Below are positions 36,879 through 45,432 of a DNA stretch of 64,000 bases, piece by piece. The translations under genes were made by a program, and so were the position numbers. Below the pieces are notes generated by a model. That model was not told the DNA's origin, did not search any database, and worked only from the letters and a program-made list of their open reading frames with translations. Positions within the stretch are counted from its first letter, which is position 1. Each line of letters starts with the position of its first letter. Source of the DNA: Streptomyces sp. NBC_00663 (lineage in GTDB: Bacteria; Actinomycetota; Actinomycetes; Streptomycetales; Streptomycetaceae); the NCBI RefSeq assembly GCF_036226885.1, contig NZ_CP109027.1, positions 1,922,001-1,986,000 of the forward strand, written 5' to 3'.

Positions 36879-36893
36879 TTCCCTCATTGGGAA
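36879..36893 (+). promoter_or_regulatory. Inverted repeat before the trypsin gene
   Basis: TTCCC-TCATT-GGGAA, a perfect inverted repeat, lies 130 bp upstream of the trypsin ATG with a second near-match GGGGAAC to its right. Region 36840-36920 is less GC-rich and probably holds the promoter. A short hairpin (CGCGGG/CCCGCG, 36804-36824) just before it may end the LAL transcript. Confidence 0.5.
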
Positions 36894-37022
36894 GGGGAAC
36901 TCCCCGGTTCTAGGTTATGAACGTGCCGCTCGCCCGGGCATACGGGGGTCGGTCCCGCGACCCCCGTGCTCACCCCCCACACCCGCGCGTCCCCCCACCG
37001 GCAACCCCCACTGAGGAGACTC

Positions 37023-37814
37023 ATGTTCGGGCTCAACCGCGCCAAGAGAACCGCGGCCGTCGTGGCGGCCACCGCTGCGGCCGCAGCGACCGCACTGCTC
37101 GGCGCCCCCTCCGCCGTAGCCGCTCCCCAGCCCATCGTCGGCGGTTCCACGACCACGACGACCTCGTACCCGTTCATGATGCAGATCACGGACTCGTCCC
37201 AGAACCAGTTCTGCGGCGGCACCCTGGTCTCCTCGACCAAGGTGGTGACGGCGGCTCACTGCATGGTCGGCGAGACCACGAGCAGCGTCCGTGTCGTCGG
37301 TGGCCGGACCTACCTCAACGGCACCAACGGTACGGTCAGCCGGGTCAGCAAGATCTGGATCAACCCCAGCTACACGGACGCCACCAACGGCGACGACGTG
37401 GCCGTCCTGACCCTCTCGACGGCGATGTCGTACACCCCGGCGTCGTACGTCTCCTCGTCCCAGACCAGCGTGTACGCGGCCGGCACCACCGCCCGCATCC
37501 TCGGCTGGGGCACCACCTCGGAGAACGGCAGCTCCTCCAACCAGCTGCGGACCGCGACCGTCCCGATCGTGTCCGACACCAGCTGTGCGAGCTCCTACGG
37601 TTCGGACTTCGTCAAGTCCGACATGGTTTGCGCCGGATACACCTCCGGCGGCACAGACACCTGCCAGGGCGACAGCGGCGGTCCCCTGCTCATCGGGGGC
37701 GTCCTGGCAGGGATCACTTCTTGGGGCGAGGGCTGCGCGGAGGCCGGTTACCCGGGTGTCTACACCCGGCTGACCACCTTCTCCAGCCTGGTGACCGCAC
37801 AGGTCAACTCGTAG
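37023..37814 (+). CDS. Secreted trypsin-like serine protease (SprT-like, S1)
   Basis: 263 residues. Signal peptide 1-33 (ending SAVAA), a three-residue propeptide, then mature start IVGGSTTTTTSYPFMM. Catalytic His in VVTAAHC, Asp in NGDDVAVLTL, Ser in DTCQGDSGGPLL; a specificity Asp six residues before the Ser (GGTDTC) indicates trypsin-like Arg/Lys cleavage. Six cysteines are present for the usual disulfides. Highly similar in layout to Streptomyces griseus trypsin. A long hairpin follows the stop. Confidence 0.96.
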   Translation: MFGLNRAKRTAAVVAATAAAAATALLGAPSAVAAPQPIVGGSTTTTTSYPFMMQITDSSQNQFCGGTLVSSTKVVTAAHCMVGETTSSVRVVGGRTYLNGTNGTVSRVSKIWINPSYTDATNGDDVAVLTLSTAMSYTPASYVSSSQTSVYAAGTTARILGWGTTSENGSSSNQLRTATVPIVSDTSCASSYGSDFVKSDMVCAGYTSGGTDTCQGDSGGPLLIGGVLAGITSWGEGCAEAGYPGVYTRLTTFSSLVTAQVNS

Positions 37815-37854
37815 GTCCCAGAAGTTCTCCTGAGCACCCCTCAGGTGAAGTACC

Positions 37855-37897
37855 AGGGGGCGTTGCGGGCCTCCACGAGCGGCCCGCAGCGCCCCCT
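37855..37897. terminator. 17-bp hairpin between trypsin and tautomerase
   Basis: 37855-37871 pairs with 37881-37897 with one mismatch (AGGGGGCG core, GCGGGCC inner) over a 9-nt loop. Lies between convergent genes and should stop both. Confidence 0.85.
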
Positions 37898-37908
37898 ATC
37901 CATGCGCC

Positions 37909-38091
37909 CTACCTGTCGGCGGTGAGCTTCCCCGCCGCGCCCCAGCTGTCCGTGGGCACCTCGTGGATCCAGACCTGGACGGTCTCGGCGGGGATCTTGT
38001 ACGCGTCCACGAACGCGTCGGTGATCCGCTTGACGAGGTCCCGCTTGAGCTCGGTGTCGCGCGGACCCTGCTGGACGGTGACGATCGGCAT
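37909..38091 (-). CDS. 4-Oxalocrotonate tautomerase family protein
   Basis: 60 residues, the usual length for the family. MPIVTVQQGPRDTELKRDLVKRITDA: after Met removal Pro1 is the catalytic base, and an Arg (PRDTELKR) is at the expected position. VQVWIHEVPTDSWG follows. Substrate unknown. Its start lies 92 bp from the end of the LysR gene on the same strand, so it may be the last gene of that group. Confidence 0.9.
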   Translation of the reverse strand: MPIVTVQQGPRDTELKRDLVKRITDAFVDAYKIPAETVQVWIHEVPTDSWGAAGKLTADR

Positions 38092-38183
38092 GACTGGACT
38101 CCCTTGAGCGGTGTGCCTGTTCGGTGACTCCAGTCCATCGCCTCCGGCGTCCGTGACCAAGGGGCAGCCCGCGACCGCAGCGA

Positions 38184-39050
38184 TCAGTTCTCGTGATCGC
38201 CGCAGGCCAGGAGCAGTTCCTCCAGATACGGCGGGGGCGTCGACGCCCGCACGGCCAGTCCTGTCGACAGGGCGAGCCCGGGCGCGCGGAACGGTACGAA
38301 GGCCACCCTCGGGGTGTGCAGCACGCGCGCGTGGGACGCGTAGACGACCGTCCACAGCGGGCGGGTGCCGATGGTGGCGAGGGTGTCCTGGAGGGAGCCG
38401 TTCACCGGTCCGGGCGGCGGCTCGAACCCGGCCTCGTGGCAGGCGCCGACGACGAGGTCGACGAGGGCGGGGTTGGTGCGCCGCTCGGTGAGGGCGAGTG
38501 GCAGCCCGGCGAGTTCCTCGACGCCGATCTCGGGGCGGGCGGCGAGCGGATGCCCTGCGGGGAGCGCGGCCACCAGCGGATCGGCCCACAACGGCACCAC
38601 CTTGACGCCCGGCACGGGCTCGACGGCCCGTACGAACGCGGCGTCCAACTGCCCGCCCGCGACCCTCGCGAGCCGCTCGGCGGCGGGCAGGGACACCAGC
38701 TCGACCGGCACGTCCGGTGCCCGGCGGGCGAACGCGGCGAGCACCCGGTCCAGATGCTCACCGAGCCCGGTGCTGGTACCGATCCGGAGGCCGGGCGGCG
38801 GTGCGACGGCCGCCCGCGCCCGCTCGGCGGCGGCCAGTACGGCCCGCGCCTCGGGCAGCAGCCGCTCCCCGGCCGCCGTCAGCCGCACCCGCCGGGGCGA
38901 ACGGTCGAACAGGTCGGCCCCCAGCTCCCGCTCCAGCCGCTGGATCTGCTGACTGACCGCCGACTGCACGATGTGCAGCCGCTCGGCGGCCCGCCCGAAG
39001 TGCAGTTCCTCGGCGACGGTCACGAAGTAGGCGAGCTGGCGCAGTTCCAT
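38184..39050 (-). CDS. LysR-family transcriptional regulator
   Basis: 288 residues. N-terminal winged HTH (MELRQLAYFVTVAEELHFGRAAERLHIVQSAVSQQIQRLERELG) and a periplasmic-binding-like effector domain (LRIGTSTGLGEHLDRVLAAF...). It starts 10 bp after the AlkZ-like gene stop, so the two are probably cotranscribed; LysR proteins more often regulate a divergent gene, and none is divergent here. Tautomerase lies downstream. Confidence 0.93.
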   Translation of the reverse strand: MELRQLAYFVTVAEELHFGRAAERLHIVQSAVSQQIQRLERELGADLFDRSPRRVRLTAAGERLLPEARAVLAAAERARAAVAPPPGLRIGTSTGLGEHLDRVLAAFARRAPDVPVELVSLPAAERLARVAGGQLDAAFVRAVEPVPGVKVVPLWADPLVAALPAGHPLAARPEIGVEELAGLPLALTERRTNPALVDLVVGACHEAGFEPPPGPVNGSLQDTLATIGTRPLWTVVYASHARVLHTPRVAFVPFRAPGLALSTGLAVRASTPPPYLEELLLACGDHEN

Positions 39051-39060
39051 GGGGTGGACT

Positions 39061-40191
39061 CTAGGACGGGCGTACGACGGTCCCGAACCGGATGTCGTAC
39101 GAGGTCCCGGGGTGCATGGTGGCGAGCATGCGCGCCCCCTCCTGGGTGACCTCGTCCCGCTGGGCCTTGGTCAGCTTGCCGTAGGGCTCGATGACGAGGG
39201 CGTGGGTGTCGGGGGCGTGGGTGTCGGGGGCGTTCCCCTCCAGCTTCCACACGCCCGCGAGGAAGCCGTCGACGAGGAAGGTGGCGTACGCCGTGTTCCC
39301 CACCCAGCTGCGGCCCCAGTACGCGGCCGGGATCACCCGGGTGCGGTCGGCGTGGGAGAGGAGGAGGTTGTCGAACTCCGGGAGGAAGCGGGGCGGGGCC
39401 GGGGTGTCGGCGGCGGGGCGCGGGGCGTCGGGGAGGTCGAAGAGTTCGGCGCCGTGCTCGTCGCGGAAGGTCAGGAGCTGCGGGCGCAGGCGCTCGAAGG
39501 CTTCGCGCAGGCGGGTCAGGCCGGCCCAGGTCTGCATGTCCTTGACGGAGGCGGGGCCGAAGGCGGCGAGGTAGCGCAGGACGGTGGCGTCGGGCGCGGG
39601 GGCGGGTTCGGTGGGGCGGCCGAGCCAGTGCTCGGCCGTCGTGAGGGCCACCTGGCCGCTCTGTCCCCACAGTCCGCGCGGGGTGACCTGGACGAGAGGG
39701 AGCCGGCAGCGGGCGGCGATCGCCAGGGACTGCGGATCGGCGTCGGGCCACTGTTCGAGCAGCGCCTCGCGCAACTGCTTCATGGTGCGCGGCTCGGTCT
39801 CGACGAGGTCGCGGGCGAGGGCGGCGAGCCGGTCCAGGTCGACGCCGGCGAGTCCCTTGCGGAAGATGGTGAGTTCGCGGTCGCGGGCGGCCTGGACGAG
39901 CGGGCGCAGGGTGAGGGCGTCGGCGGCGGTGTGGGTGTGGATGGTCGAGCGCATGGTGACGATCCGGACGACCTCGCGGTCCGCCATGAGGCCGGACAGC
40001 TCCTCGGGGGCGAAGCCGTCCAGGCGGGCGGCGAGCGCGTAGTAGGGCGGTTTGACGTTCTGCGCCTGGAGGCCGAGCAGATGCTCCACCGCCGCCTTCG
40101 CCGTCAGCGGCGAACGGCCGAGCAGCAGCTGCCGGTCGAGGGTCGCTCGGTTGAGGGCGCGGGGGTCGAGCACGGGGGCCGTCTTCGTCAT
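39061..40191 (-). CDS. AlkZ-like winged-helix DNA glycosylase-family protein (HTH_42)
   Basis: 376 residues. Triple winged-helix protein of the AlkZ/YcaQ superfamily: LLGLQAQNVKPPYYALAARL near the N-terminus carries Q42-A-Q44, matching the catalytic QxQ of AlkZ-type enzymes that unhook bulky alkyl adducts. TMRSTIHTHTAADALTLRPLVQ and the C-terminal LLSHADRTRVIPAAYWG / NTAYATFLVDGFLAGVWKLE blocks are standard. A 15-bp tandem duplication gives APDTHAPDTH near the C-terminus. Whether it protects against a self-made genotoxin is unknown. Confidence 0.82.
   Translation of the reverse strand: MTKTAPVLDPRALNRATLDRQLLLGRSPLTAKAAVEHLLGLQAQNVKPPYYALAARLDGFAPEELSGLMADREVVRIVTMRSTIHTHTAADALTLRPLVQAARDRELTIFRKGLAGVDLDRLAALARDLVETEPRTMKQLREALLEQWPDADPQSLAIAARCRLPLVQVTPRGLWGQSGQVALTTAEHWLGRPTEPAPAPDATVLRYLAAFGPASVKDMQTWAGLTRLREAFERLRPQLLTFRDEHGAELFDLPDAPRPAADTPAPPRFLPEFDNLLLSHADRTRVIPAAYWGRSWVGNTAYATFLVDGFLAGVWKLEGNAPDTHAPDTHALVIEPYGKLTKAQRDEVTQEGARMLATMHPGTSYDIRFGTVVRPS
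39200..39229. repeat. 15-bp in-frame tandem duplication
   Basis: GCGTGGGTGTCGGGG is present twice, 39200-39214 and 39215-39229, inside the AlkZ-like gene; it encodes the repeated APDTH. Confidence 0.9.
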
Positions 40192-40336
40192 ACCGCGCAC
40201 GCTAACGGTCGTTGCGGACACCCTCTGTCCGCAACGCACATCGCTGCCCGCGCCGCCCGGACCCCGCGGTCGCCGTGCCGCGTATATCCTGCTCGCTGAT
40301 CACGCAGCCGGTGACTCGACCCGAGAGGCAGCCGTG

Positions 40337-41500
40337 ATGTCCGAGCGACGCGCCCGTCCGACCGCGAGGGGCCGAGGGAAGTCCGCCTGGCTCCGCGCCC
40401 TGGCCCCGGCCACCACTCCCCCTCCGTCGGAGAAGCTACCCGCCGACCGGTCCGACCCGGCGGCCCCCGAGGCGGAACCGCCGAGCATCGTCCAGGCTGC
40501 CCTGTACCGCGACGGCGTCCGGGTCGCCGCCCCGGCGACCCTCGCCGAGACGTTCCGTGAGCTGCGCGAGCAGCGGTCCGGCATGGCGTGGATCGGGCTC
40601 GCCCGTCCGACCGAGGCGGAACTCCTCTCCCTGGCGGCCGAGTTCGATCTGCATCCGCTCGCGGTCGAGGACGCGATGGAGGCCCATCAGCGGCCCAAGC
40701 TCGAACGCTACGGCGAGACCCTCTTCGTCGTCCTGCGGGCCGCCCGCTATCTGGACGCCCCGGAGGAGGTCGACTTCGGTGAGCTGCACGTCTTCGTGGG
40801 CCCCGACTTCGTGATCACGGTCCGGCACGGCGCGGCCCCCGACCTCTCGGCGGTCCGCAGCCGCATGGAGGCCTCGCCCGACCTGCTGAAGCTCGGCCCG
40901 GAGGCGGTGCTGTACGCGATCCTGGACGCGGTGGTCGACGGCTATGTCCCGGTCGTGGCCGGCGTCCAGAACGACATCGACGAGATCGAGACGGAGGTCT
41001 TCCGGGGCGACCCGGAGGTCTCCCGCCGGATCTACGAACTCTCCCGCGAGATGGTCGAGTTCCAGCGCGCCACCCGTCCCCTGGTCGGCATGCTGCACGG
41101 CCTGATGGCCGGCTTCTCCAAGTACGGCACCGACGACGAACTCCAGCGCTACCTCCGGGACGTCGCCGACCACGTCACCCACACCAGCGAACGCGTCGAC
41201 GGCTTCCGCCAGGCCCTCACCGAGATCCTCACCGTGAACGCGACGCTGGTCACCCAGCAGCAGAACGCCGAGATGCGGGCGTTGGCGGAGGCGGGGTTCG
41301 AACAGAACGAGGAGATCAAGAAGATCTCCTCGTGGGCCGCCATCCTCTTCGCGCCCACCCTCGTCGGCACCATCTACGGAATGAACTTCGATCACATGCC
41401 GGAGTTGCACTGGGGGGCCGGATATCCCTTTGCGATCGGCCTGATGGCCGTCGTGTGCACCAGTCTGTACGTCATTTTCAAACGGCGGGACTGGCTCTGA
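40337..41500 (+). CDS. corA: CorA-family magnesium/cobalt transporter
   Basis: 387 residues. A disordered basic/Pro-rich N-terminus (1-50), the CorA cytoplasmic domain (HPLAVEDAMEAHQRPKLERYGETLFVVLR), a long helix and two C-terminal membrane helices with the diagnostic YGMNFDHMPEL (GMN) pore motif. A GTG at 40334 is an equally plausible start. Terminator-like hairpin follows. Confidence 0.95.
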   Translation: MSERRARPTARGRGKSAWLRALAPATTPPPSEKLPADRSDPAAPEAEPPSIVQAALYRDGVRVAAPATLAETFRELREQRSGMAWIGLARPTEAELLSLAAEFDLHPLAVEDAMEAHQRPKLERYGETLFVVLRAARYLDAPEEVDFGELHVFVGPDFVITVRHGAAPDLSAVRSRMEASPDLLKLGPEAVLYAILDAVVDGYVPVVAGVQNDIDEIETEVFRGDPEVSRRIYELSREMVEFQRATRPLVGMLHGLMAGFSKYGTDDELQRYLRDVADHVTHTSERVDGFRQALTEILTVNATLVTQQQNAEMRALAEAGFEQNEEIKKISSWAAILFAPTLVGTIYGMNFDHMPELHWGAGYPFAIGLMAVVCTSLYVIFKRRDWL

Positions 41501-41508
41501 GAATCGCC

Positions 41509-41542
41509 CGGGCGGCGCGGCGGCCGGTCTCCCCGCCGCCCG
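41509..41542. terminator. Hairpin after corA
   Basis: CGGGCGGCG (41509-41517) pairs with CGCCGCCCG (41534-41542); 16-nt loop. It lies between convergent corA and the LuxR gene, and marks the left edge of the biosynthetic cluster. Confidence 0.65.
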
Positions 41543-41559
41543 TGTCCGACTCTCGGGTC

Positions 41560-42300
41560 TCAGGCGCCGTCGGCGCCCACCAGTCCGGCGTTGATCGCGA
41601 TGACCACAGCGGTCGTCCGGTTGGGGGCGCCCAGTTTCAGCAGGACGGCCCCCACCAGCCGCTTCGCACCATGGGTGGAGATCTTGAGGGCGCGGGCGAT
41701 CTGCTTGTTGCTGAGTCCGTCGGCAAGCAGGGCGAGCGTCTCACTCTCCCGTTCGGTGAGCACGATGTGCTGCTTCTCGACACGGCTCGCCCTCGGGCGG
41801 CCCCCGGACAGTAACTGTCTGGCGAGGGACGCCGGCATCGGCATCTCACCGGCCGCGATCCGCCGGAACGTCTCCGCTAGCGACTGGGCGGAGAGGTCGG
41901 ACAGCGCGAGGAAGCCGTCTGTGGGCAGGTCGTTGTAGCGGCTGATGTCCGCGTGCCGGATCTCGTCCCCGATGACGAGAATCCTGGGCAGTTCCTCCCG
42001 GTCCTCCCTGGACAGCTCGCTCCACTCCCCGAAGAGCGGCCACTGGTCGAACGCCACCACGACAATGCGGGAGCCCGCACTTGACGGGCGCGGGGGCCAG
42101 AACGTCGAGGTCAGCCGGTCCAGCAGCACCTCACGGGGCGTTGTCGGCCCGATGAATCTGGCGCAGTCGATCTGCTGGATGGTCGCTTCGAGCCCTCTGG
42201 ACAGGACTTCGTTGCCCACGCACAGTGCGACGTCGACAAGGACATTGTCGGCAGGGACGCCGCACTCCTCCTCGAACATCACGAGACTCTGTTCCCACAT
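41560..42300 (-). CDS. LuxR-family regulator with divergent receiver-like N-terminus
   Basis: 246 residues; ATG 42300 follows GGAGGAGG. The C-terminal LuxR HTH is clear (LTERESETLALLADGLSNKQIARALKISTHGAKRLVGAVLLKLGAPNRTTAVVIAI). The N-terminal 150 residues resemble a response-regulator receiver in outline (VDVALCVGNEVLSRGLEATIQQ...) but lack the acidic pair and the usual phosphoacceptor layout, so phosphorylation control is doubtful. At the edge of, and divergent from, the biosynthetic operon starting at 42788, it is the best candidate for the cluster-situated regulator. Confidence 0.85.
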   Translation of the reverse strand: MWEQSLVMFEEECGVPADNVLVDVALCVGNEVLSRGLEATIQQIDCARFIGPTTPREVLLDRLTSTFWPPRPSSAGSRIVVVAFDQWPLFGEWSELSREDREELPRILVIGDEIRHADISRYNDLPTDGFLALSDLSAQSLAETFRRIAAGEMPMPASLARQLLSGGRPRASRVEKQHIVLTERESETLALLADGLSNKQIARALKISTHGAKRLVGAVLLKLGAPNRTTAVVIAINAGLVGADGA

Positions 42301-42787
42301 GACGCCTCCTCCATCCCGTACAAGAGTCGTCCCCCCGCTGCTGAATCGATTCACCAGGCGACGTCACGGCACGGTGCCCAGCAATCCGGCACACGAACCC
42401 CTATGCGACACCCCCGTCGGCACCCCACCCGGCTCAGGGTTGGCGAAAAACCGCACATAACCCCGTCGAAGCGCTTCGACAAGTCTGGCTATGGCCCTCT
42501 GTAGTGTCAAGCGGATATACCCGTCGGTGCACATGGAAAAGATATAGGGAGAATGTCCAGTTTTATCATTCTTCCTCCACCGCCCCTGCATTCCAATTCC
42601 TTCGACTTTCGTCGATGCGCTTCGATATTTCGAAACTTTCGCTTTATGCTCCGCCCTGGCATACCCGAACGGGGGACTCTAGGTGCGCCCCTGTGCGGCT
42701 TGCCTGCCGCCGCACCTCGCTCCGACCCTGAGAGTTCAGGCCGGGTCGCACGCCGGAAGCGAGCCGCTGCACGATGCGGAGGAACAG
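42301..42787. promoter_or_regulatory. 487-bp divergent control region of the biosynthetic cluster
   Basis: Noticeably AT-richer than its surroundings from about 42500 to 42660. It contains a minus-strand TTGACA (42510-42505), the palindrome at 42465, the inverted repeat TTCGA-TATT-TCGAA (42621-42634), and two copies of an ATACCCG motif (42517, 42661). No gene is supported: upward extension of the KAS III frame to 42683 gives non-family sequence. Confidence 0.65.
42465..42480. promoter_or_regulatory. 16-bp perfect palindrome upstream of the LuxR gene
   Basis: GTCGAAGCGCTTCGAC is a perfect palindrome, located just downstream of the minus-strand TTGACA and 165 bp before the LuxR start. Good position for autoregulation. 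Confidence 0.6.
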
Positions 42788-43723
42788 GTGACCTCGCTCG
42801 AAGCCGTTTCGAGCTTCATTCCGTCGGATCGCGTACCCGTGTCCGAGTGCCTCGGCGCACAGGGAGTCAACGCGGCACGGATCAAGGTCTACGAGCACTA
42901 CTTCGGCTTCCGTGACATCCGGATGGACCAGGGGCGAGGACCCGCCGAGCTGCTGCTGGCCGCCACCGCCGGCCTCGCGGAACTGCGCGGACGGGAACAG
43001 GACGTCCGCTATGTGGTCCACGCCCGGACCATGCCCCTGGTCGCGCCCTACCCCCGCAGTCCGGTGCGCGAGGTGAGCCGGGCGCTGGGGCTGGACCACG
43101 CCAACACGTTCTGCCTTTCCCAGCACGCCTGCGCCTCGGCGTTGCTCGCCGTGGAACTGATGGGGCGGACGCTGACCGCCGAGGGCGACGAGGACGGCCT
43201 CGCACTGGTACTCGCCGGCGAGAAGGCCTTCACCTCCTCCGCCCAGGTCATCACCGACACCGGAGTGATGGGAGAGGGTGCCGTCGCCGTGCTGGTGCGC
43301 GCGGGCGGTGCGCGCAACCGGCTGCTCGGGTACGCCACCCACACACTGGGCGAGTTCCACGGCGGTCCGTGGATGACGGCCGAGCGGGCCGCGGAGTTCC
43401 AGGAGGTTTATCCCCAGGCTCTCGCCGAGGTGATGAGGAATGCCGTGAAGGCGGCCGGCCTGGACCTCGACGACATCACTCTGATACTTCCGCACAATGT
43501 CAACAGGATGTCCTGGGCAAAGGTGCTGAAGAACTTGGCCGTCCGGGGGACGGAAAGACTTTTCCTGGAGAATCTGGCCGTTATGGGCCATTGTTTCGGG
43601 GCGGATGCGTTCATCAATTACCAGACAGCCGAGGAAATGGGGCGCCTGAAGCCGGGCGACCACTATCTGATGACAGCGGTGGGTCTGGGTGCAACCTTTT
43701 CCGCCATGGTGTTCCGGCGCTGA
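42788..43723 (+). CDS. KAS III-like condensing or acyl-transfer enzyme (Cys-His-His)
   Basis: 311 residues from GTG 42788 (GGAGGAA upstream). Thiolase-fold KAS III relative. Nucleophile Cys115 in LSQHACASALLAVEL and His236 in LILPHNVNRMSW are in place, but the Asn of the usual GNTS loop is His268 in VMGHCFGADAF. A changed third residue is typical of KAS III relatives that transfer acyl groups or accept unusual substrates rather than start fatty acids. First gene of a four-gene operon with a paralogue lacking the Cys and two acyl-CoA dehydrogenase-like genes. Confidence 0.85.
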   Translation: MTSLEAVSSFIPSDRVPVSECLGAQGVNAARIKVYEHYFGFRDIRMDQGRGPAELLLAATAGLAELRGREQDVRYVVHARTMPLVAPYPRSPVREVSRALGLDHANTFCLSQHACASALLAVELMGRTLTAEGDEDGLALVLAGEKAFTSSAQVITDTGVMGEGAVAVLVRAGGARNRLLGYATHTLGEFHGGPWMTAERAAEFQEVYPQALAEVMRNAVKAAGLDLDDITLILPHNVNRMSWAKVLKNLAVRGTERLFLENLAVMGHCFGADAFINYQTAEEMGRLKPGDHYLMTAVGLGATFSAMVFRR

Positions 43724-43747
43724 CCGGGCAGACGACGAATCAGGCAG

Positions 43748-44692
43748 ATGGTCACTTACACAGCGACAGGCCACGCGGAACCGCACCAGGCGAACGGGCC
43801 CACCGGTTCCCTTCCCCTTCAGGTCCCTCTCGCGTTCATCGACCACCATGAGTCGACGGGGGCCGAAGGCTCCCGCGGGTACATAGGCGACCTCAGTACG
43901 TACCACTCCGATCTGCTGACGTACTACTCCGATCTGATGGCCGCCGCCGGGCAGTCGTACGCGCCCGAGCGTTTCGCGGCACCCCGAGTCACCCACACCG
44001 ACCTGTTGGAGGCCCTGCTGGCCCGCGCCGGGTCCCGGGCCGACCACTTCGATGTGGCGGTCCTCGCCAGTGCCGCGCCCGACTCCGAACCGGGGTTCCC
44101 CGGCGGGTACCTCAGCCAGGCGGTGCCCGGCGCCGGACTGGTGTTCGCCGTGTCCGACCAGGGCGTCAGTGCTCCCTTCACCGCGCTGCGCCTGATCGCC
44201 CGCACGATGCCCGAGGGTGGGGACGGCCGGGCCCTGTTGTTCCTGCTGGACCAGAGCTCCGTGCTGCACGACGGGCCGGTCCGGCCGCAGCTGAGAGTGG
44301 AGTACGACGCCGCGTCCGTGCTCGTGCTGGACCGGTCCGGGGGCCTCGGGCGGATCCGGCTCGACAGCGCCGTGACCATCGCCCCGGAGAACGTCGCGGA
44401 GCATCTGGAGAGCCGGTTGCGCACCGTACCGGCATCGGGGGCGCCGCCGGCCCTCCTCGGCGGGTACGCGCTGGACGGCCTGCTGCCCGACGCGCCCGGC
44501 CGCGACATCGAGTGCGCCGCCCCGGGCCGTCCCGCCTCCGGCCTGTGGCGGTTGCTGGGGACGCGGCTGCCGCAGTGGCTGCCGACCGGGCGGCAGGTCG
44601 TACTCGCCGACTACGACGAGGAGTCGGCCCGCCTCGACACCTGTGTGATCGACATACCGGCCCGCTCCTGTCAGGGAGGACCCTCCGCATGA
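43748..44692 (+). CDS. Thiolase-fold protein lacking the catalytic cysteine (KAS partner)
   Basis: 314 residues. Not a standard annotated family to me, but residues 98-170 align with the preceding KAS III-like protein: FDVAVLASAAPDSEPG, then SDQGVSAPFTALRLIARTM matching SQHACASALLAVELMGRTL, and GDGRALLFLLDQSSV matching EDGLALVLAGEKAF. The nucleophile position is Val140. It may be a structural or chain-length partner, similar in principle to a chain-length factor. The stop overlaps the next gene's ATG (ATGA). Confidence 0.65.
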   Translation: MVTYTATGHAEPHQANGPTGSLPLQVPLAFIDHHESTGAEGSRGYIGDLSTYHSDLLTYYSDLMAAAGQSYAPERFAAPRVTHTDLLEALLARAGSRADHFDVAVLASAAPDSEPGFPGGYLSQAVPGAGLVFAVSDQGVSAPFTALRLIARTMPEGGDGRALLFLLDQSSVLHDGPVRPQLRVEYDAASVLVLDRSGGLGRIRLDSAVTIAPENVAEHLESRLRTVPASGAPPALLGGYALDGLLPDAPGRDIECAAPGRPASGLWRLLGTRLPQWLPTGRQVVLADYDEESARLDTCVIDIPARSCQGGPSA

Positions 44693-45432
44693 CCTCGTCC
44701 CTGGTTCCGCCGCAGGCGTCCGCCGCCGGGTCTCCCGCGCTGGTCCACGATCTCGCGCGCCGCCGGGAGCTCGGTCCCGCGCTGGCGGCATGGCACGACG
44801 TGCCCGGCCCCGGGACTCTGGTCTGCGGACCGCGCGGGCACGTGCTGGCACCCGAGCACACCCTGCGCGACGCCACCCGGGTCCGGTGGGCCGCAGGCTG
44901 GTCCGACCGTGCGTCGCTGACCGAGACGGAGTGCACCCCGGTGGCCGTCGCCGGAGCCGGTGTCCATGCCCTTCGGCTCACGGGGCCCATGCCCGAGGAA
45001 CCACCGGGGGCGTCCGCCCGGGAGGATCACGCCGCCGTGGCGGAGGGACTGCTGTGGCTCCGGCTCGGCCTGTCCAGGGCCTTGCTGGACAGCTGCCTGA
45101 CCTACCTGGAGGGCCGTACCACCGGCGGAGTCCCGCTGCTGCGCCAGCAGTTGGTGCGGGGCGCCGTCGCGGACGGGCTGATGGAGCAGCTGGAGATCGA
45201 GAGCGCCCTGCTGGCATGGGCACCGGAACCCGGCTGCCGGGAAACGGCCGAGGCCGCCCTGCACGACCAGCTCACCAGGGCCGACCGGGGCCTGGTGCGG
45301 CTGCTCGGAGCCGGCGGTTTCACCTGCGACGAGGCGGGGCGTACGGCGTACGTCTCGGAACTGCTCGCCGACGCCTACAGCGGCGCGACGGCGGAGCCCT
45401 TGGCGGCGGAACGGGGAGGAGACAGCGCATGA
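44689..45432 (+). CDS. Truncated acyl-CoA dehydrogenase-like subunit
   Basis: 247 residues against about 380 for the family. The C-terminal half matches the four-helix domain of acyl-CoA dehydrogenases: EGLLWLRLGLSRALLDSCLTYLEGRTTGGVPLLRQQLVRGAVADGLMEQLEIES and LLGAGGFTCDEAGRTAYVSELLADAY. The N-terminal helical domain and the TEP-type FAD motif are absent. Its coupling to a full-length dehydrogenase (ATGA overlap at 45429) suggests a heteromeric enzyme in the manner of mycobacterial FadE pairs. Confidence 0.68.
   Translation: MTSSLVPPQASAAGSPALVHDLARRRELGPALAAWHDVPGPGTLVCGPRGHVLAPEHTLRDATRVRWAAGWSDRASLTETECTPVAVAGAGVHALRLTGPMPEEPPGASAREDHAAVAEGLLWLRLGLSRALLDSCLTYLEGRTTGGVPLLRQQLVRGAVADGLMEQLEIESALLAWAPEPGCRETAEAALHDQLTRADRGLVRLLGAGGFTCDEAGRTAYVSELLADAYSGATAEPLAAERGGDSA

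Noticed and set aside
36917..38107. Long frame overlapping the trypsin gene
   Set aside because: Out of frame with a clear S1 protease and rich in His/Arg/Pro, a composition typical of shifted frames here.
37896..38138. Minus-strand 80-residue frame over the tautomerase
   Set aside because: Ser/Arg-rich shadow; the tautomerase frame has the exact family length and Pro1.
42683..42787. Upstream start for the KAS III-like gene
   Set aside because: The extra 35 residues are Cys/Pro-rich and unlike the family; GTG 42788 has a good ribosome-binding site.
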